Source of the DNA: Dolichospermum sp. LEGE 00240
GTDB lineage: Bacteria > Cyanobacteriota > Cyanobacteriia > Cyanobacteriales > Nostocaceae
DNA length: 34,509 nucleotides
Assembly (NCBI RefSeq): GCF_015207875.1
Contig: NZ_JADEVZ010000056.1
Location: 1 to 34,509 of the forward strand
Direction: 5' to 3'
The notes under the pieces: generated by a model
What the model saw: the letters and a program-made list of their open reading frames with translations, nothing else
The model's database searches: none
Told to the model about the DNA's origin: nothing
Position numbers and translations under genes: made by a program
In this document: positions 25,762-33,601 of the stretch, piece by piece
Layout: each line of letters opens with the position of its first letter
Numbering within the stretch: the first letter of the stretch is position 1

Positions 25762-27636
25762 TTAAAATAAAAGATTGGCAGCACCTTGAACTCTGGCAAG
25801 TGGTTCCACCGATCTGGGTAACTTAGGTAAACGAATAATTGTTTGTTCGGGAAACAAACTACTATCAGTTGCCAGTTCTTGGCTGTAGCGATTTTGCACT
25901 ACATAACGTTGTTGAATTTTCATTGTTTTCAACGTTTCTGTTAAGCGGATATGTTCAGCAATGATCGCTGCTTCTGCCTGAATTACACCCACAAATTGGG
26001 TATGACGTGGATCTTTTAATTTCTTTTGAGCTTGGACAACTTGTTGGCGCAGATGTCGCAACCGTCCCATAAAATCAACTCGACCTAAAACATTTTGATA
26101 TTTCATCCACAGCTTAAATATCCAAGATAACCAATCCCCTAAGGCAGTTGGCATTTGTAAAAATTGCAGGAGATGACCTGTTGGTGCTGTATCTAAAATA
26201 ATCAAATCTTGCTCGTTACTGTCTAATAAATCGAGAATTGTAATTAGGGATAACATCTCATCTATACCAGGTAAAGCTTGAGACATAATCTGTCGCCAAG
26301 CTTCTGGAAGATAAGCAATATTTACTGTTGTTTCAGTTTCTGTTCCTTCCCCACTAATCATATCCGCTAATTCCCAAAGATAATCAGCACGGAATTGATC
26401 TAATATTTGGCTGGCATCAATTTCTTGTCCGCTTAAGTTAGGAGTTAATAATACAGGTTCATGTCCTAATTTTTGACCAAAAGCATCTCCTAATGAATGA
26501 GCAGGATCTATAGAAATCATGCGAATTTTTTTCTCAGGATAACGACTAGCTAAAGCCCAGCCCATTGCGGCAGAAACTGTGGTTTTGCCAACTCCTCCTT
26601 TACCACCAACAATAATTAGTTGACATCCTTCAGCTATAAAGTCACTAAAGCTGGGGGGAATTTTGCTTGGCCATTGGATGAGTGGGGGAGTTGCAAGTTC
26701 AACGCTATCAATTTTCTGCATTTGAGATGCCAGATTATCTAATGCAACTCCACCCAATGGTTGGATTTTTTGTTGAGGGACGATAAAAACGGGTTTATTT
26801 TGGGAAATTGTTAAGAATTTATTGATAAATTTTTGCTGTTCCGCATAGCGGTCTGGCTCTATATCTAAATCTGTTAAAATTCGATTAATTACTATTCCCG
26901 CATAGGGAACATCTAGAGTTTTTAAATTTCCTAAGAATCGCTCTGTTTCCGCAAAACACATTGGTTCAGAGACTGCGGCAACTAAACAACCTGTAAATGT
27001 ATCATCTTGTAGTAGTCGTCTACTTTCTGATAATTGCAGTTTGAGATCAGCTAAAAAGTCATCTACTTCATCCCTTGTATAACCTCCTGTGAAAGTTTGT
27101 GTGATCACCTGATGTTTTTTCTGAAAGAGTTCTAAAGAGTTTAAAATAACATCCAGAAAATCTTTCAGTCGTAATAAGTTTAATGTATGACCAGAAGGAG
27201 CCATATCAACTACTATCCGATCTACTTTTTTTTCAGACAGTAAGTATTGAATTTCTAGTAACCCCATTAATTCGTTTAAACCAGGCCAGTTTAAATCCCA
27301 AACAGGGGCTAAGTCTTCTCCGTCAGCTAAACTACCTCGCTCCACCAATAGTTCTAAAAATTGACTATATTTGGCTTTAAATTCTAATAACAGTTTTTGA
27401 GCATCTAAGGCCTGAATACTCAAATTAGGTAAATCTGTTAATGGTGATGCATAATCTTTCACTTCTGAAAGTAATATATCACCTAAAGAATGTGCGGGAT
27501 CTGTAGAAAGTAACAGAATTTTTTCTTCAGGGAAACGTCTTGCCCAATAACGAGCAAAACTACAAGAAATGGTGGTCTTGCCAACTCCACCTTTACCGCT
27601 AAACATGACTAAGTGAAGTGAGTCGTATTGATTCAT
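25762..27636 (-). CDS. ArsA/Get3-family ATPase with two nucleotide-binding domains
   Basis: 624 residues in two homologous halves. The deviant Walker A SGKGGVGKTT is at 13-22 and GGKGGVGKTT near 345. Both halves show the LLSTDPAHSLGD-type switch I (LLSTDPAHSLGDI; MISIDPAHSLGDAFG) and the A-loop-side signature (DMAPSGHTLNLLRL; DTAPTGHLLQFLQMP). Eukaryotic Get3 uses this fold to shield hydrophobic tails of membrane proteins; bacterial ArsA powers arsenite export. No arsB, arsR or arsC is nearby, and gvpW lies only 38 bp upstream. A chaperone role for very hydrophobic GvpA/GvpJ-type subunits is therefore more attractive than arsenic resistance; this is inference. No ribosome-binding site stands out. 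Confidence 0.88.
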   Translation of the reverse strand: MNQYDSLHLVMFSGKGGVGKTTISCSFARYWARRFPEEKILLLSTDPAHSLGDILLSEVKDYASPLTDLPNLSIQALDAQKLLLEFKAKYSQFLELLVERGSLADGEDLAPVWDLNWPGLNELMGLLEIQYLLSEKKVDRIVVDMAPSGHTLNLLRLKDFLDVILNSLELFQKKHQVITQTFTGGYTRDEVDDFLADLKLQLSESRRLLQDDTFTGCLVAAVSEPMCFAETERFLGNLKTLDVPYAGIVINRILTDLDIEPDRYAEQQKFINKFLTISQNKPVFIVPQQKIQPLGGVALDNLASQMQKIDSVELATPPLIQWPSKIPPSFSDFIAEGCQLIIVGGKGGVGKTTVSAAMGWALASRYPEKKIRMISIDPAHSLGDAFGQKLGHEPVLLTPNLSGQEIDASQILDQFRADYLWELADMISGEGTETETTVNIAYLPEAWRQIMSQALPGIDEMLSLITILDLLDSNEQDLIILDTAPTGHLLQFLQMPTALGDWLSWIFKLWMKYQNVLGRVDFMGRLRHLRQQVVQAQKKLKDPRHTQFVGVIQAEAAIIAEHIRLTETLKTMKIQQRYVVQNRYSQELATDSSLFPEQTIIRLPKLPRSVEPLARVQGAANLLF

Positions 27637-27674
27637 AAAAGGCTAAAAAAGTAAATAAACGTTGGCAGAAATAA

Positions 27675-28355
27675 TTAAATGAAGTGATAAGGAGGAATAC
27701 CTTCTCCTAAAAATAGATTCCACCGAGGGCAAGTTTGCTGCCAAGTTAAAAATTGTTCTAAAAGTAAGGTTTTATCTTGGTAATTGACTAAAAGGTAAAT
27801 TCGTACTTCTTCTTCTTGTTCTTGAATAATAACGGGAATTTGATTGATTTTGCTGATAAAATTAATCAATATTTCTTTTTCTGATGCTTGGGCAAGAATA
27901 AAGTTTTTTTGCCTTTGATAGTGTTGCTTCTTAGCTAAAAAGTAATGTCTACCTGATTCTAAAATCGGCGATTCTTCTTCGATCATGCGAGGGATCAATT
28001 TTAAAACAAATTCGGTTTTACGATTGATTTTTTCTAGCTTATTTAGATATTCTTGCCCGTAAGTTTCTAGATGGGTTAGCAGGTTGTCTGTAGTGGCAAA
28101 ATAAGTTCCAAAACGTAACGGTAAAACTGTAATTTGCCGAAAAATATCACAAATAACTCGATCATGATCTATAGCCATCTGGACAATTTTTTCATCATCA
28201 TCTTGAAATGAATCTAAAGATATTCCAGGCTCGACAATAGCTGAAAGTCCATTTCCATCAATTTGAACTACTGAAGTAGTAGAACCTTGTGGTAAATGCA
28301 AGGAAAAGCTAGGCGTTTTTAAAAAAGCATAAGTGTAAAGATCTTCTAATTCCAT
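27675..28355 (-). CDS. gvpW: Gas vesicle protein of the GvpF/L family (GvpW position)
   Basis: 226 residues starting MELEDLYTYAFLKTPSF. Landmarks of GvpF/L are present: ISLDSFQDDDEKIVQMAIDHDRVICDIFRQITVLPLRFGTYF, then a helical C-terminal region. GvpF/L proteins are minor gas-vesicle components thought to act in early assembly with GvpA. The ATG at 28353-28355 is chosen because AGGTG lies six bases upstream; a GTG three codons earlier is possible. It is the second GvpF/L paralogue in the cluster (the other at 29322-30059) and heads a separate minus-strand unit with the ArsA-like and CDC48-like genes. It is divergent from gvpV. The symbol follows the gene order known in Anabaena flos-aquae. 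Confidence 0.8.
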   Translation of the reverse strand: MELEDLYTYAFLKTPSFSLHLPQGSTTSVVQIDGNGLSAIVEPGISLDSFQDDDEKIVQMAIDHDRVICDIFRQITVLPLRFGTYFATTDNLLTHLETYGQEYLNKLEKINRKTEFVLKLIPRMIEEESPILESGRHYFLAKKQHYQRQKNFILAQASEKEILINFISKINQIPVIIQEQEEEVRIYLLVNYQDKTLLLEQFLTWQQTCPRWNLFLGEGIPPYHFI

Positions 28356-28428
28356 ATGTTTCACCTGTATAAAACTATTTTCCGATTCATGGAAATACCA
28401 GATAAATTTAGTTCTAAATTATTCAGTA

Positions 28429-28456
28429 TTTACAATAGTAACTTATTGGTTATAAT
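28429..28456 (+). promoter_or_regulatory. Sigma-70-type promoter of gvpV
   Basis: TTTACA at 28429-28434 and a perfect TATAAT at 28451-28456 are 16 bp apart, 24 bp ahead of the gvpV ATG. It is one of the best consensus promoters in the window. Confidence 0.65.
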
Positions 28457-28480
28457 ACTAGAAAATATTCAGGTTTTATC

Positions 28481-28798
28481 ATGAAAAGCTTTCGTCATCG
28501 TAGTATTATTAGAGCTAAAATTAGCACGATGCCACGACATATCTCTGAAGCATCTAGTCAATTAGAACTTTATAAGATGGTAGCTGAGAAACAACGTATT
28601 ATCAGAGAATTATCCTCTATTAAAGAACGAATGGTTACACTTCAAAAACGGTTAGATTCTCTCAATAATGAGATAGAGAACACAGAGAGAACGATTTATA
28701 AATTGCGTCAACCTCACTCCAGCAATGCTCAAAGTATGGTGCGTTTAAAGAATGTTGTTGAATCCAATAATTACCAGACTTTTGAGATTGAATATTAA
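28481..28798 (+). CDS. gvpV: Gas vesicle protein GvpV
   Basis: 105 residues: a basic N-terminus (KSFRHRSIIRAKISTMPRHISEASSQLELYKMV) followed by a long coiled coil (KQRIIRELSSIKERMVTLQKRLDSLNNEIENTERTIYKL). The STMP…SEASSQLELYKMV segment is what I remember of the GvpV family of Anabaena and Microcystis clusters. Its role is a minor accessory factor of unknown mechanism. It is encoded against all other gvp genes here, convergent with gvpG and divergent from gvpW, with its own promoter (28429-28456) and a strong terminator (28853-28873), so its expression can be uncoupled from the main operon. Confidence 0.7.
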   Translation: MKSFRHRSIIRAKISTMPRHISEASSQLELYKMVAEKQRIIRELSSIKERMVTLQKRLDSLNNEIENTERTIYKLRQPHSSNAQSMVRLKNVVESNNYQTFEIEY

Positions 28799-28852
28799 GA
28801 TATAAAATCTTGATGGATTTGGTAGATATGGAGACATTAAATCAAAATTATT

Positions 28853-28873
28853 ACCCGCGAAAGCGGGTTTTTT
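28853..28873 (+). terminator. Rho-independent terminator of gvpV
   Basis: ACCCGC, loop GAAA, GCGGGT and then a six-base T-run, 54 bp after the gvpV stop. A textbook intrinsic terminator on the plus strand. Confidence 0.85.
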
Positions 28874-28947
28874 GTTATCATCTTATTAAACGCTATGTAA
28901 CTATTGCCATAAATCAGTTGACATTAAAAATTATTATTCCTGCGGTA

Positions 28948-29310
28948 CTAGGGTAATAGGACGAGATCCTTCTCTCTGTCAGTTTCTATTGCAAATTGAG
29001 GTTGTATAGCCAAGTCTTCCTCTTCTTCTAATTCTAGTTGTAAGCGGGCTTCCTCCTCTGCCAATTCTAATTCTAAGCGGGCTTCCTCTTCCAAGGCTTG
29101 AATTTTCAAGAGAATCTCTTCTTCTTGAATCTCGAAATCCTCTTCAGAAATTTCGCCAATATCGAAAGAAAGCTGTAAGTTTAATAATTGTTTATGCAAA
29201 TTTTCTTGAGCATCAAATTCAGTATTGGTACGCTCTTGGATCTGCTCACCAATCCAGACAAGTCCATTAAGTGGACCCATGATTGGCAATAGTAAAAGTT
29301 TCGTCAGCAT
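28948..29310 (-). CDS. gvpG: Gas vesicle protein GvpG
   Basis: 120 residues. The N-terminus LLLLPIMGPLNGLVWIGEQIQ is the GvpG hallmark, followed by a helical region (NLHKQLLNLQLSFDIGEISEEDFEIQEEEILLKI) and a strongly acidic coiled coil (ALEEEARLELELAEEEARLQ…), longer than the family core because an E-E-A-R-L-x-L-E-L unit is repeated. GvpG is a minor, assembly-related protein that interacts with GvpF/L in halophilic archaea. AGGAG 8 bases before the ATG overlaps the stop region of gvpF (gap 11 bp), indicating coupling. Last gene of the main gvpA…G unit. Confidence 0.88.
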   Translation of the reverse strand: MLTKLLLLPIMGPLNGLVWIGEQIQERTNTEFDAQENLHKQLLNLQLSFDIGEISEEDFEIQEEEILLKIQALEEEARLELELAEEEARLQLELEEEEDLAIQPQFAIETDREKDLVLLP

Positions 29311-29321
29311 GGTAAAAACTC

Positions 29322-30059
29322 CTATGAAGTAAGCTGGGCAAATGTGTAAGGTGCGGTAAAATTGTTGTAGCGAATACGTAGGCGATCGCCAAATTTTTGA
29401 TCAATAGCTTCGACTCGTTCGCTAAATACAGGTTCTGCTTCCCAAGGAATTAAAAAAGCCGCATTGTAAATCATTTCTTCCGTCATTGGTTCACTGACCA
29501 CAATCTCTTGAGCTAAAGGATTTAGCTCTGTAGTGAAGACTTCAATTACAGCTTGTTTGCGGGCTTGCAAATTGCTTTCAATTAATTGTCCTATTTGAAT
29601 AACTTCCTCCATACTTAGCTTTTTACCTTCCATGTTGTCCCGTTGCTGCTTCAACTCATGATTAGACTCCATCATGGCTTGCAATTCAGCCTTAGCATCC
29701 CAGAGAATTTTAATGCTTACCTCTCTTTGTCCTGTCAATTTTTCAAACAATTTATGTAATTGTTCTTTATGAGGATTAATTAGTTGGCTCATGATTGTTT
29801 CCCAATCTTTAACAACTAATCCAAACCGCAAAGGCAAAAGAACACGAAAACTTTCATGCATTGTTTGTTCTAAAACTCTTTCATGAGCTAACAAATTACG
29901 GCGAGAAGCCAAATATTTTTCTTGACAGGCCTGTGAATATAAAAAAGTAAAACCATCAACTACTTGGCTATGAACAGATTTTCCATCCAATCCTTGAATA
30001 TTAAGAGTTTCAGGAATTGGGTCTGGAAAAATGCCGTACAAATAAAGACCAGTATTCAT
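29322..30059 (-). CDS. gvpF: Gas vesicle protein GvpF
   Basis: 245 residues starting MNTGLYLYGIFPDPIPETL. The family motifs are visible: FTFLYSQACQEKYLASRRNLLAHERVLEQTMHESFRVLLPLRFGLVV, KILWDAKAELQAMME, and the closing GDRLRIRYNNFTAPYTFAQL. GvpF is found on the gas-facing side or at the nucleation stage of the vesicle and binds GvpA. The ATG at 30057-30059 is preferred over an upstream non-ATG start giving six more residues. It is in the order gvpJ-gvpK-gvpF-gvpG. Confidence 0.92.
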   Translation of the reverse strand: MNTGLYLYGIFPDPIPETLNIQGLDGKSVHSQVVDGFTFLYSQACQEKYLASRRNLLAHERVLEQTMHESFRVLLPLRFGLVVKDWETIMSQLINPHKEQLHKLFEKLTGQREVSIKILWDAKAELQAMMESNHELKQQRDNMEGKKLSMEEVIQIGQLIESNLQARKQAVIEVFTTELNPLAQEIVVSEPMTEEMIYNAAFLIPWEAEPVFSERVEAIDQKFGDRLRIRYNNFTAPYTFAQLTS

Positions 30060-30105
30060 AATCTGCAAAAAAATCAAATCTAAATTTACGATTGATAATG
30101 GGGAA

Positions 30106-30615
30106 TTAAATTGGTTTTGATGTCAAAACTAACCTTAATTTGGCGTGAATAAGATCTAGTTGAGCTACACCTATATCTATTTCACCATCTACAACTATTC
30201 CGGTATTTAAAAGCCGATCTAATAACTCTAGTATCGAAGGGCGACTACCAGTTTCTCCTGGATAATAAGAACCAGAGGCTGGTAAAAGAGTGCCAAAATC
30301 TCCTAAATTTATATTCAAATCTTTTGGATCAATGTCAAATATCTGGCACAAATTTAAAATTTGTTCCTCTAACTTTTGCAAACTTTCTGCGGTTCGTTCT
30401 AAGTCAGATTCACTGAGCAAATCCTCTTCCATGCGCCGAATTATTTGAGCTTCCATCAATTGGCGTATCAATTCCAATACGGTCAGCAATAAGGGAGCTA
30501 AACCCGTTTCATTATTAGATTTCTTTTTAGGAGAGGTGTTTAGAAATTCGTTAGAGTTTTCAACTGGAATGACGGTGAGGAAATCGTTGGAGTTTTCAAC
30601 TGGAGTGTAGACCAT
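30106..30615 (-). CDS. gvpK: Gas vesicle protein GvpK
   Basis: 169 residues. The core reads GLAPLLLTVLELIRQLMEAQIIRRMEEDLLSESDLERTAESLQKLEEQILNLCQIFDIDPKDLNINLGDFG, then a GvpA-like C-terminal part (RPSILELLDRLLNTGIVVDGEIDIGVAQLDLIHAKLRLVLTS). The N-terminal tail carries a 13-residue tandem repeat (VENSNDFLTVIP / VENSNEFLNTSP) that is visible at DNA level as repeated TTTTCAACTGGA blocks (30557-30603). GvpK is essential for assembly in several systems. Confidence 0.92.
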   Translation of the reverse strand: MVYTPVENSNDFLTVIPVENSNEFLNTSPKKKSNNETGLAPLLLTVLELIRQLMEAQIIRRMEEDLLSESDLERTAESLQKLEEQILNLCQIFDIDPKDLNINLGDFGTLLPASGSYYPGETGSRPSILELLDRLLNTGIVVDGEIDIGVAQLDLIHAKLRLVLTSKPI

Positions 30616-30727
30616 TTTTATGATGCCACATAAAGGTTTAAATTTCTTTGATGTAATTTAATCATTAAAATTGCCAGAGTTCCAGCGTTTATCAATTGGA
30701 TATGGATAACTCTTGAATTTCAGTTAA

Positions 30728-31201
30728 TTAGACATCAAGTTGAGAATCTATCGGCAATGGAATACTTTCTTCATGGGTTTGATGAGCATTGTCTTCAGTG
30801 GTTGGATGAGTATTATCTTCAGTATTTTCTACTAAGGGAATTTGCTCTTGTACTTTAGCTGATGTTAGTAAATTTATCTGTGATTCTAAGCTCTCTAGGC
30901 GATTCTGAAGTTGCTGATTTTCTTCAACTAACCGTTGAGCTTTACTACTGAGATAAGGGTCTGTTTCCCACCAATTGATACCCATTTCTTTGGCTTTATC
31001 CACGGAAGCAATTAACAAGCGAATCCGAATGTGTATAAGTTCTGTGGAGGCAATAGAGATAGAAATATCGCCAGCAATTACAATTCCTTTATCTAAAACC
31101 CTTTCGAGAATGTCCGCTAAAGTCGAACCCTGGGTAGATGTGTTAATAGCTCGACTTGAGTTGGCTTGAGGACGTGTTGGCAGTATTGGCGTAGAAGTCA
31201 C
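30728..31201 (-). CDS. gvpJ: Gas vesicle protein GvpJ
   Basis: 157 residues from a GTG start (31199-31201). The GvpA-like core is STLADILERVLDKGIVIAGDISISIASTELIHIRIRLLIASVDKAKEMGINWWETDPYLS, then a coiled coil (LVEENQQLQNRLESLESQI). A low-complexity tail with repeated T-E-D-N-x-H units ends in PIDSQLDV. GvpJ is a minor GvpA homologue thought to seal or nucleate the cone tip. A TTG 11 codons upstream would extend the frame, but neither start has a strong ribosome site; GTG gives the usual MTSTP-like N-terminus. Confidence 0.9.
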   Translation of the reverse strand: MTSTPILPTRPQANSSRAINTSTQGSTLADILERVLDKGIVIAGDISISIASTELIHIRIRLLIASVDKAKEMGINWWETDPYLSSKAQRLVEENQQLQNRLESLESQINLLTSAKVQEQIPLVENTEDNTHPTTEDNAHQTHEESIPLPIDSQLDV

Positions 31202-31286
31202 GAATGATTCAACTCTTGAATAGTATAAACACAATGAATTTTGTAAACTAAAGATTTTTGCTCCGAAGAGTATGGAGCATTAATGA

Positions 31287-32366
31287 TTAGTTAAGAACTT
31301 TGGTTGAAGGCTTTTGAAATCCCTTGAATTCGTTATTTTTTTGCTGACTTACGTAATCAGAAACCTCTTTCTCTAAGGGGATATCATTTCCTAAATCCGT
31401 ATTAGCGAGCGTATCCATTGTTGGTAAGCTACCCAATTCGGCATCATTTAATATCTCGATTTCTTTTGTGGGAAATTGAGATATAACATCCAGGAAAATA
31501 TCTGTAGACTCGCTGACAGATAGATGAGTTCTGTTCGACAAAATCTCCATAGCAATTTCCTGAAAAAATGAATTTTCTGGTGTCGCTACAATGTTGTTGT
31601 CTGCACAGACTTTAGCAATCATTAAACAAGACCGTAAACCAGAGGTTTTTTCCGCACCTGTGGCTACCCGAAATGATTTAACTAACCGGACTATTAAGTA
31701 AGCACATTCTTTTTGTATGTTTGTTTTCTGAACTAATATCTCTGTTTGAGTTATCTCATCTGGTTCTGGCATATTAATAGTTACCAGTCTATCCATCAAA
31801 GCATCTTGTGTCGAGTGAACTCCACAATACTCTTCAGGATTAGATGTAAAAATAGCCCGGAATTGAGGACTAACACTCAGGTATTCTGGCTGATTACTGC
31901 TAGGGGGAAGGCTCAGAATTTTTTCTTCTAATGCTGATAGCAAGACGTTATTAACTTCAGGTCGCGAACGGTTAAATTCGTCATAAACTAAAGTGAAGCC
32001 TTCACGACAAGCGAGAGTCAATCGAGAATCAACCCAATTTTGTTTGAATTCATCTTCAACTTTAACAACACTATGGATATAGTTATCTAGTAATTTTTTG
32101 TGAGTGTAACCTGACTCACTACCAATCAAATCCGAACTTTTAAATTCGTCATCTCCAAATAGTAACATGACTGGTCTATCTAGACAGTGAGCCAAGTGCA
32201 GGGCTAAGGTTGTTTTCCCTGTACCGGCGGGTCCACGTAAGTGAATAGGGAATCCTGATTTGAGATAAAGTAACGCTCGAATTGCTACTTGCTCGATAGC
32301 TGGTGTGACTACAAACTGCCCTGGACGGACACGAAGAACTGCTCTTTTATGATTAGTTTTAGTCAT
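31287..32366 (-). CDS. gvpN: Gas vesicle AAA+ ATPase GvpN
   Basis: A 359-residue MoxR-type ATPase. Walker A GPAGTGKT is at 45-52, Walker [21 protein letters not shown] near 122-141, sensor 1 [14 protein letters not shown], and arginine finger [10 protein letters not shown]. GvpN is needed for vesicle growth beyond small bicones in other species. The C-terminal ~60 residues ([24 protein letters not shown]…) look disordered and extend past the family core. It begins 339 bp after gvpC, with a large hairpin in between (32613-32655). Confidence 0.94.
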   Translation of the reverse strand: MTKTNHKRAVLRVRPGQFVVTPAIEQVAIRALLYLKSGFPIHLRGPAGTGKTTLALHLAHCLDRPVMLLFGDDEFKSSDLIGSESGYTHKKLLDNYIHSVVKVEDEFKQNWVDSRLTLACREGFTLVYDEFNRSRPEVNNVLLSALEEKILSLPPSSNQPEYLSVSPQFRAIFTSNPEEYCGVHSTQDALMDRLVTINMPEPDEITQTEILVQKTNIQKECAYLIVRLVKSFRVATGAEKTSGLRSCLMIAKVCADNNIVATPENSFFQEIAMEILSNRTHLSVSESTDIFLDVISQFPTKEIEILNDAELGSLPTMDTLANTDLGNDIPLEKEVSDYVSQQKNNEFKGFQKPSTKVLN

Positions 32367-32705
32367 AGTTAGGAGATGAAAATGGTAAGTAAATTAAGAT
32401 GGTTGGAAAAAAGAAATATTATGAGAATAATGTGAAATTTCTCAATTGATGTGCTATTATCGTTCCATTAGTTGAGCGCATGAAGTAAGAACTCCAGTTT
32501 AATAAACGTAGTAAATTTAACGCTAAATTGAATTTATACGTTACTGTTGCTACGGTTTAAATATGGACTGCCGACTCTTCAGGCCTGAACTCATTGTTGA
32601 ATTTTATTATTCGCCCCCTGATTCTACCAGCTTTGCACCTGGAATGTTAGGGGGCATTACTATTTAGACCTATTCTCCAACAGATAAGCTCTGTGTATTG
32701 AGAGA
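32367..32705 (-). promoter_or_regulatory. gvpC-gvpN intergenic region with attenuator-like hairpin
   Basis: No gene. At 32613-32655 the arms GCCCCCT and AGGGGGC enclose a second stem, CCAG/CTGG at 32627-32642, a stacked hairpin with 28 bases between the outer arms. No T-run follows on the minus strand, so it may attenuate read-through from gvpAC into gvpN rather than stop it. gvpN may also have its own promoter in the AT-rich part to the left. Confidence 0.5.
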
Positions 32706-33299
32706 TTAACGGCTAGAAACACCAAAAATACTTACAAACAAATCCTGACGGAATGCTTGCAGTTCTTTTGCTTGTTTTTGAGCTTTAGAAATGCGTTCTT
32801 GAGCAGTTTCTGCTAAAAATTCTTGGCTGGTTTGCTCAAGTTGCTTACGGAACGCTTGTAGTTCTTCTGCTTGTTTTTGAGCTTGAGCAATGCGTTCTTG
32901 AGCAGTTGCTACTAAAAATTCTTGGCTGGTTTGCTCAAGTTGCTTATGGAACGCTTGTAGTTCTTCTGCTTGTTTTTGAGCTTTGGAAATGCGTTCTTGA
33001 GCAGTTGCTGCTAAAAATTCTTGGCTGGTTTGCTCAAGTTGCTTACGGAACGCTTGTAGTTCTTCTGCTTGTTTTTGAGCTTGAGCAATGCGTTCTTGAG
33101 TAGCTTGCGCTAAAAATTCTTGGCTGGTTTGCTCAAGTTGCTTATGGAACGCTTGTAGTTCTTCTGCTTGTTTTTGAGCTTGTGCGTTTCTTCTCGCTGT
33201 TGTAGCAGACAAGAATTCATTAGTCTCTTCAAATAGTTGAGCTACTGCTTCAACTATTGACTGACGTTCTTGGCGAATTTTTGGGATTAAAGCAGTCAT
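32706..33299 (-). CDS. gvpC: Gas vesicle outer-surface strengthening protein GvpC
   Basis: 197 residues from the ATG at 33297-33299, supported by GGAG seven bases upstream (the open frame continues 10 codons further). After the N-terminus ([20 protein letters not shown]) come four full 33-residue repeats at 28-60, 61-93, 94-126 and 127-159 with the pattern EFL…[18 protein letters not shown](H/R)KQLEQTSQ, then a fifth partial unit merging into the conserved end [11 protein letters not shown]. GvpC wraps around the GvpA ribs and sets the collapse pressure. The number of repeats is close to that of A. flos-aquae. Confidence 0.96.
   Translation of the reverse strand: MTALIPKIRQERQSIVEAVAQLFEETNEFLSATTARRNAQAQKQAEELQAFHKQLEQTSQEFLAQATQERIAQAQKQAEELQAFRKQLEQTSQEFLAATAQERISKAQKQAEELQAFHKQLEQTSQEFLVATAQERIAQAQKQAEELQAFRKQLEQTSQEFLAETAQERISKAQKQAKELQAFRQDLFVSIFGVSSR
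32823..33218. repeat. 99-bp tandem repeats within gvpC with 198-bp superperiod
   Basis: Four consecutive 99-bp units encode the GvpC repeats. Marker codons alternate strictly: His-Lys / Arg-Lys / His-Lys / Arg-Lys after QAF. The ISK/IAQ choice also alternates from the second unit on. Units are thus more like their next-but-one neighbour, as if a 198-bp pair had been duplicated. Confidence 0.9.
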
Positions 33300-33530
33300 A
33301 AATTTCTCCAGAAAATAATAAACTGGCATTAACCAGATTCACTGAATTTTTCAATCCACTGAATCTAGTTTCAGAGTTTCTCGCTTTTTTTATATCCTTT
33401 GAGAAATCTTAATTTCAGAATACTCTTCTTTAATCACTATTTGGATAAAGCAACAGATTCTCAAGGTTTAGACAGCCTAGTAAAATGAAGGTTTTACCTG
33501 ATTTTGATAGAAGAGGGATACACAGATAAT

Positions 33531-33587
33531 AAAAAAAAGCAGGTTTAATATCAGAATTAAATTCAAAGATTCATTAATTCTGATATT
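33531..33587 (-). terminator. Hairpin with T-run between last gvpA and gvpC
   Basis: AATATCAGAATTAA (33547-33560) and its perfect complement (33574-33587) form a 14-bp stem with a 13-base loop, starting 14 bp after the last gvpA stop. On the minus strand an eight-base T-run follows about eight bases later (33531-33538). A partial terminator here would give many gvpA messages and fewer gvpAC messages, as reported for cyanobacterial gas-vesicle operons. Confidence 0.7.
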
Positions 33588-33601
33588 GGGAATTTGCTTA
33601 A

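Noticed and set aside
25762-27636. Arsenic-resistance operon
   Set aside because: Only the ATPase is present; arsB/arsR/arsC are absent and the neighbours are gas-vesicle genes.
32823-33218. Regular ~99-bp repeats as a CRISPR-like array
   Set aside because: They are in-frame coding repeats of gvpC with no unique spacers.
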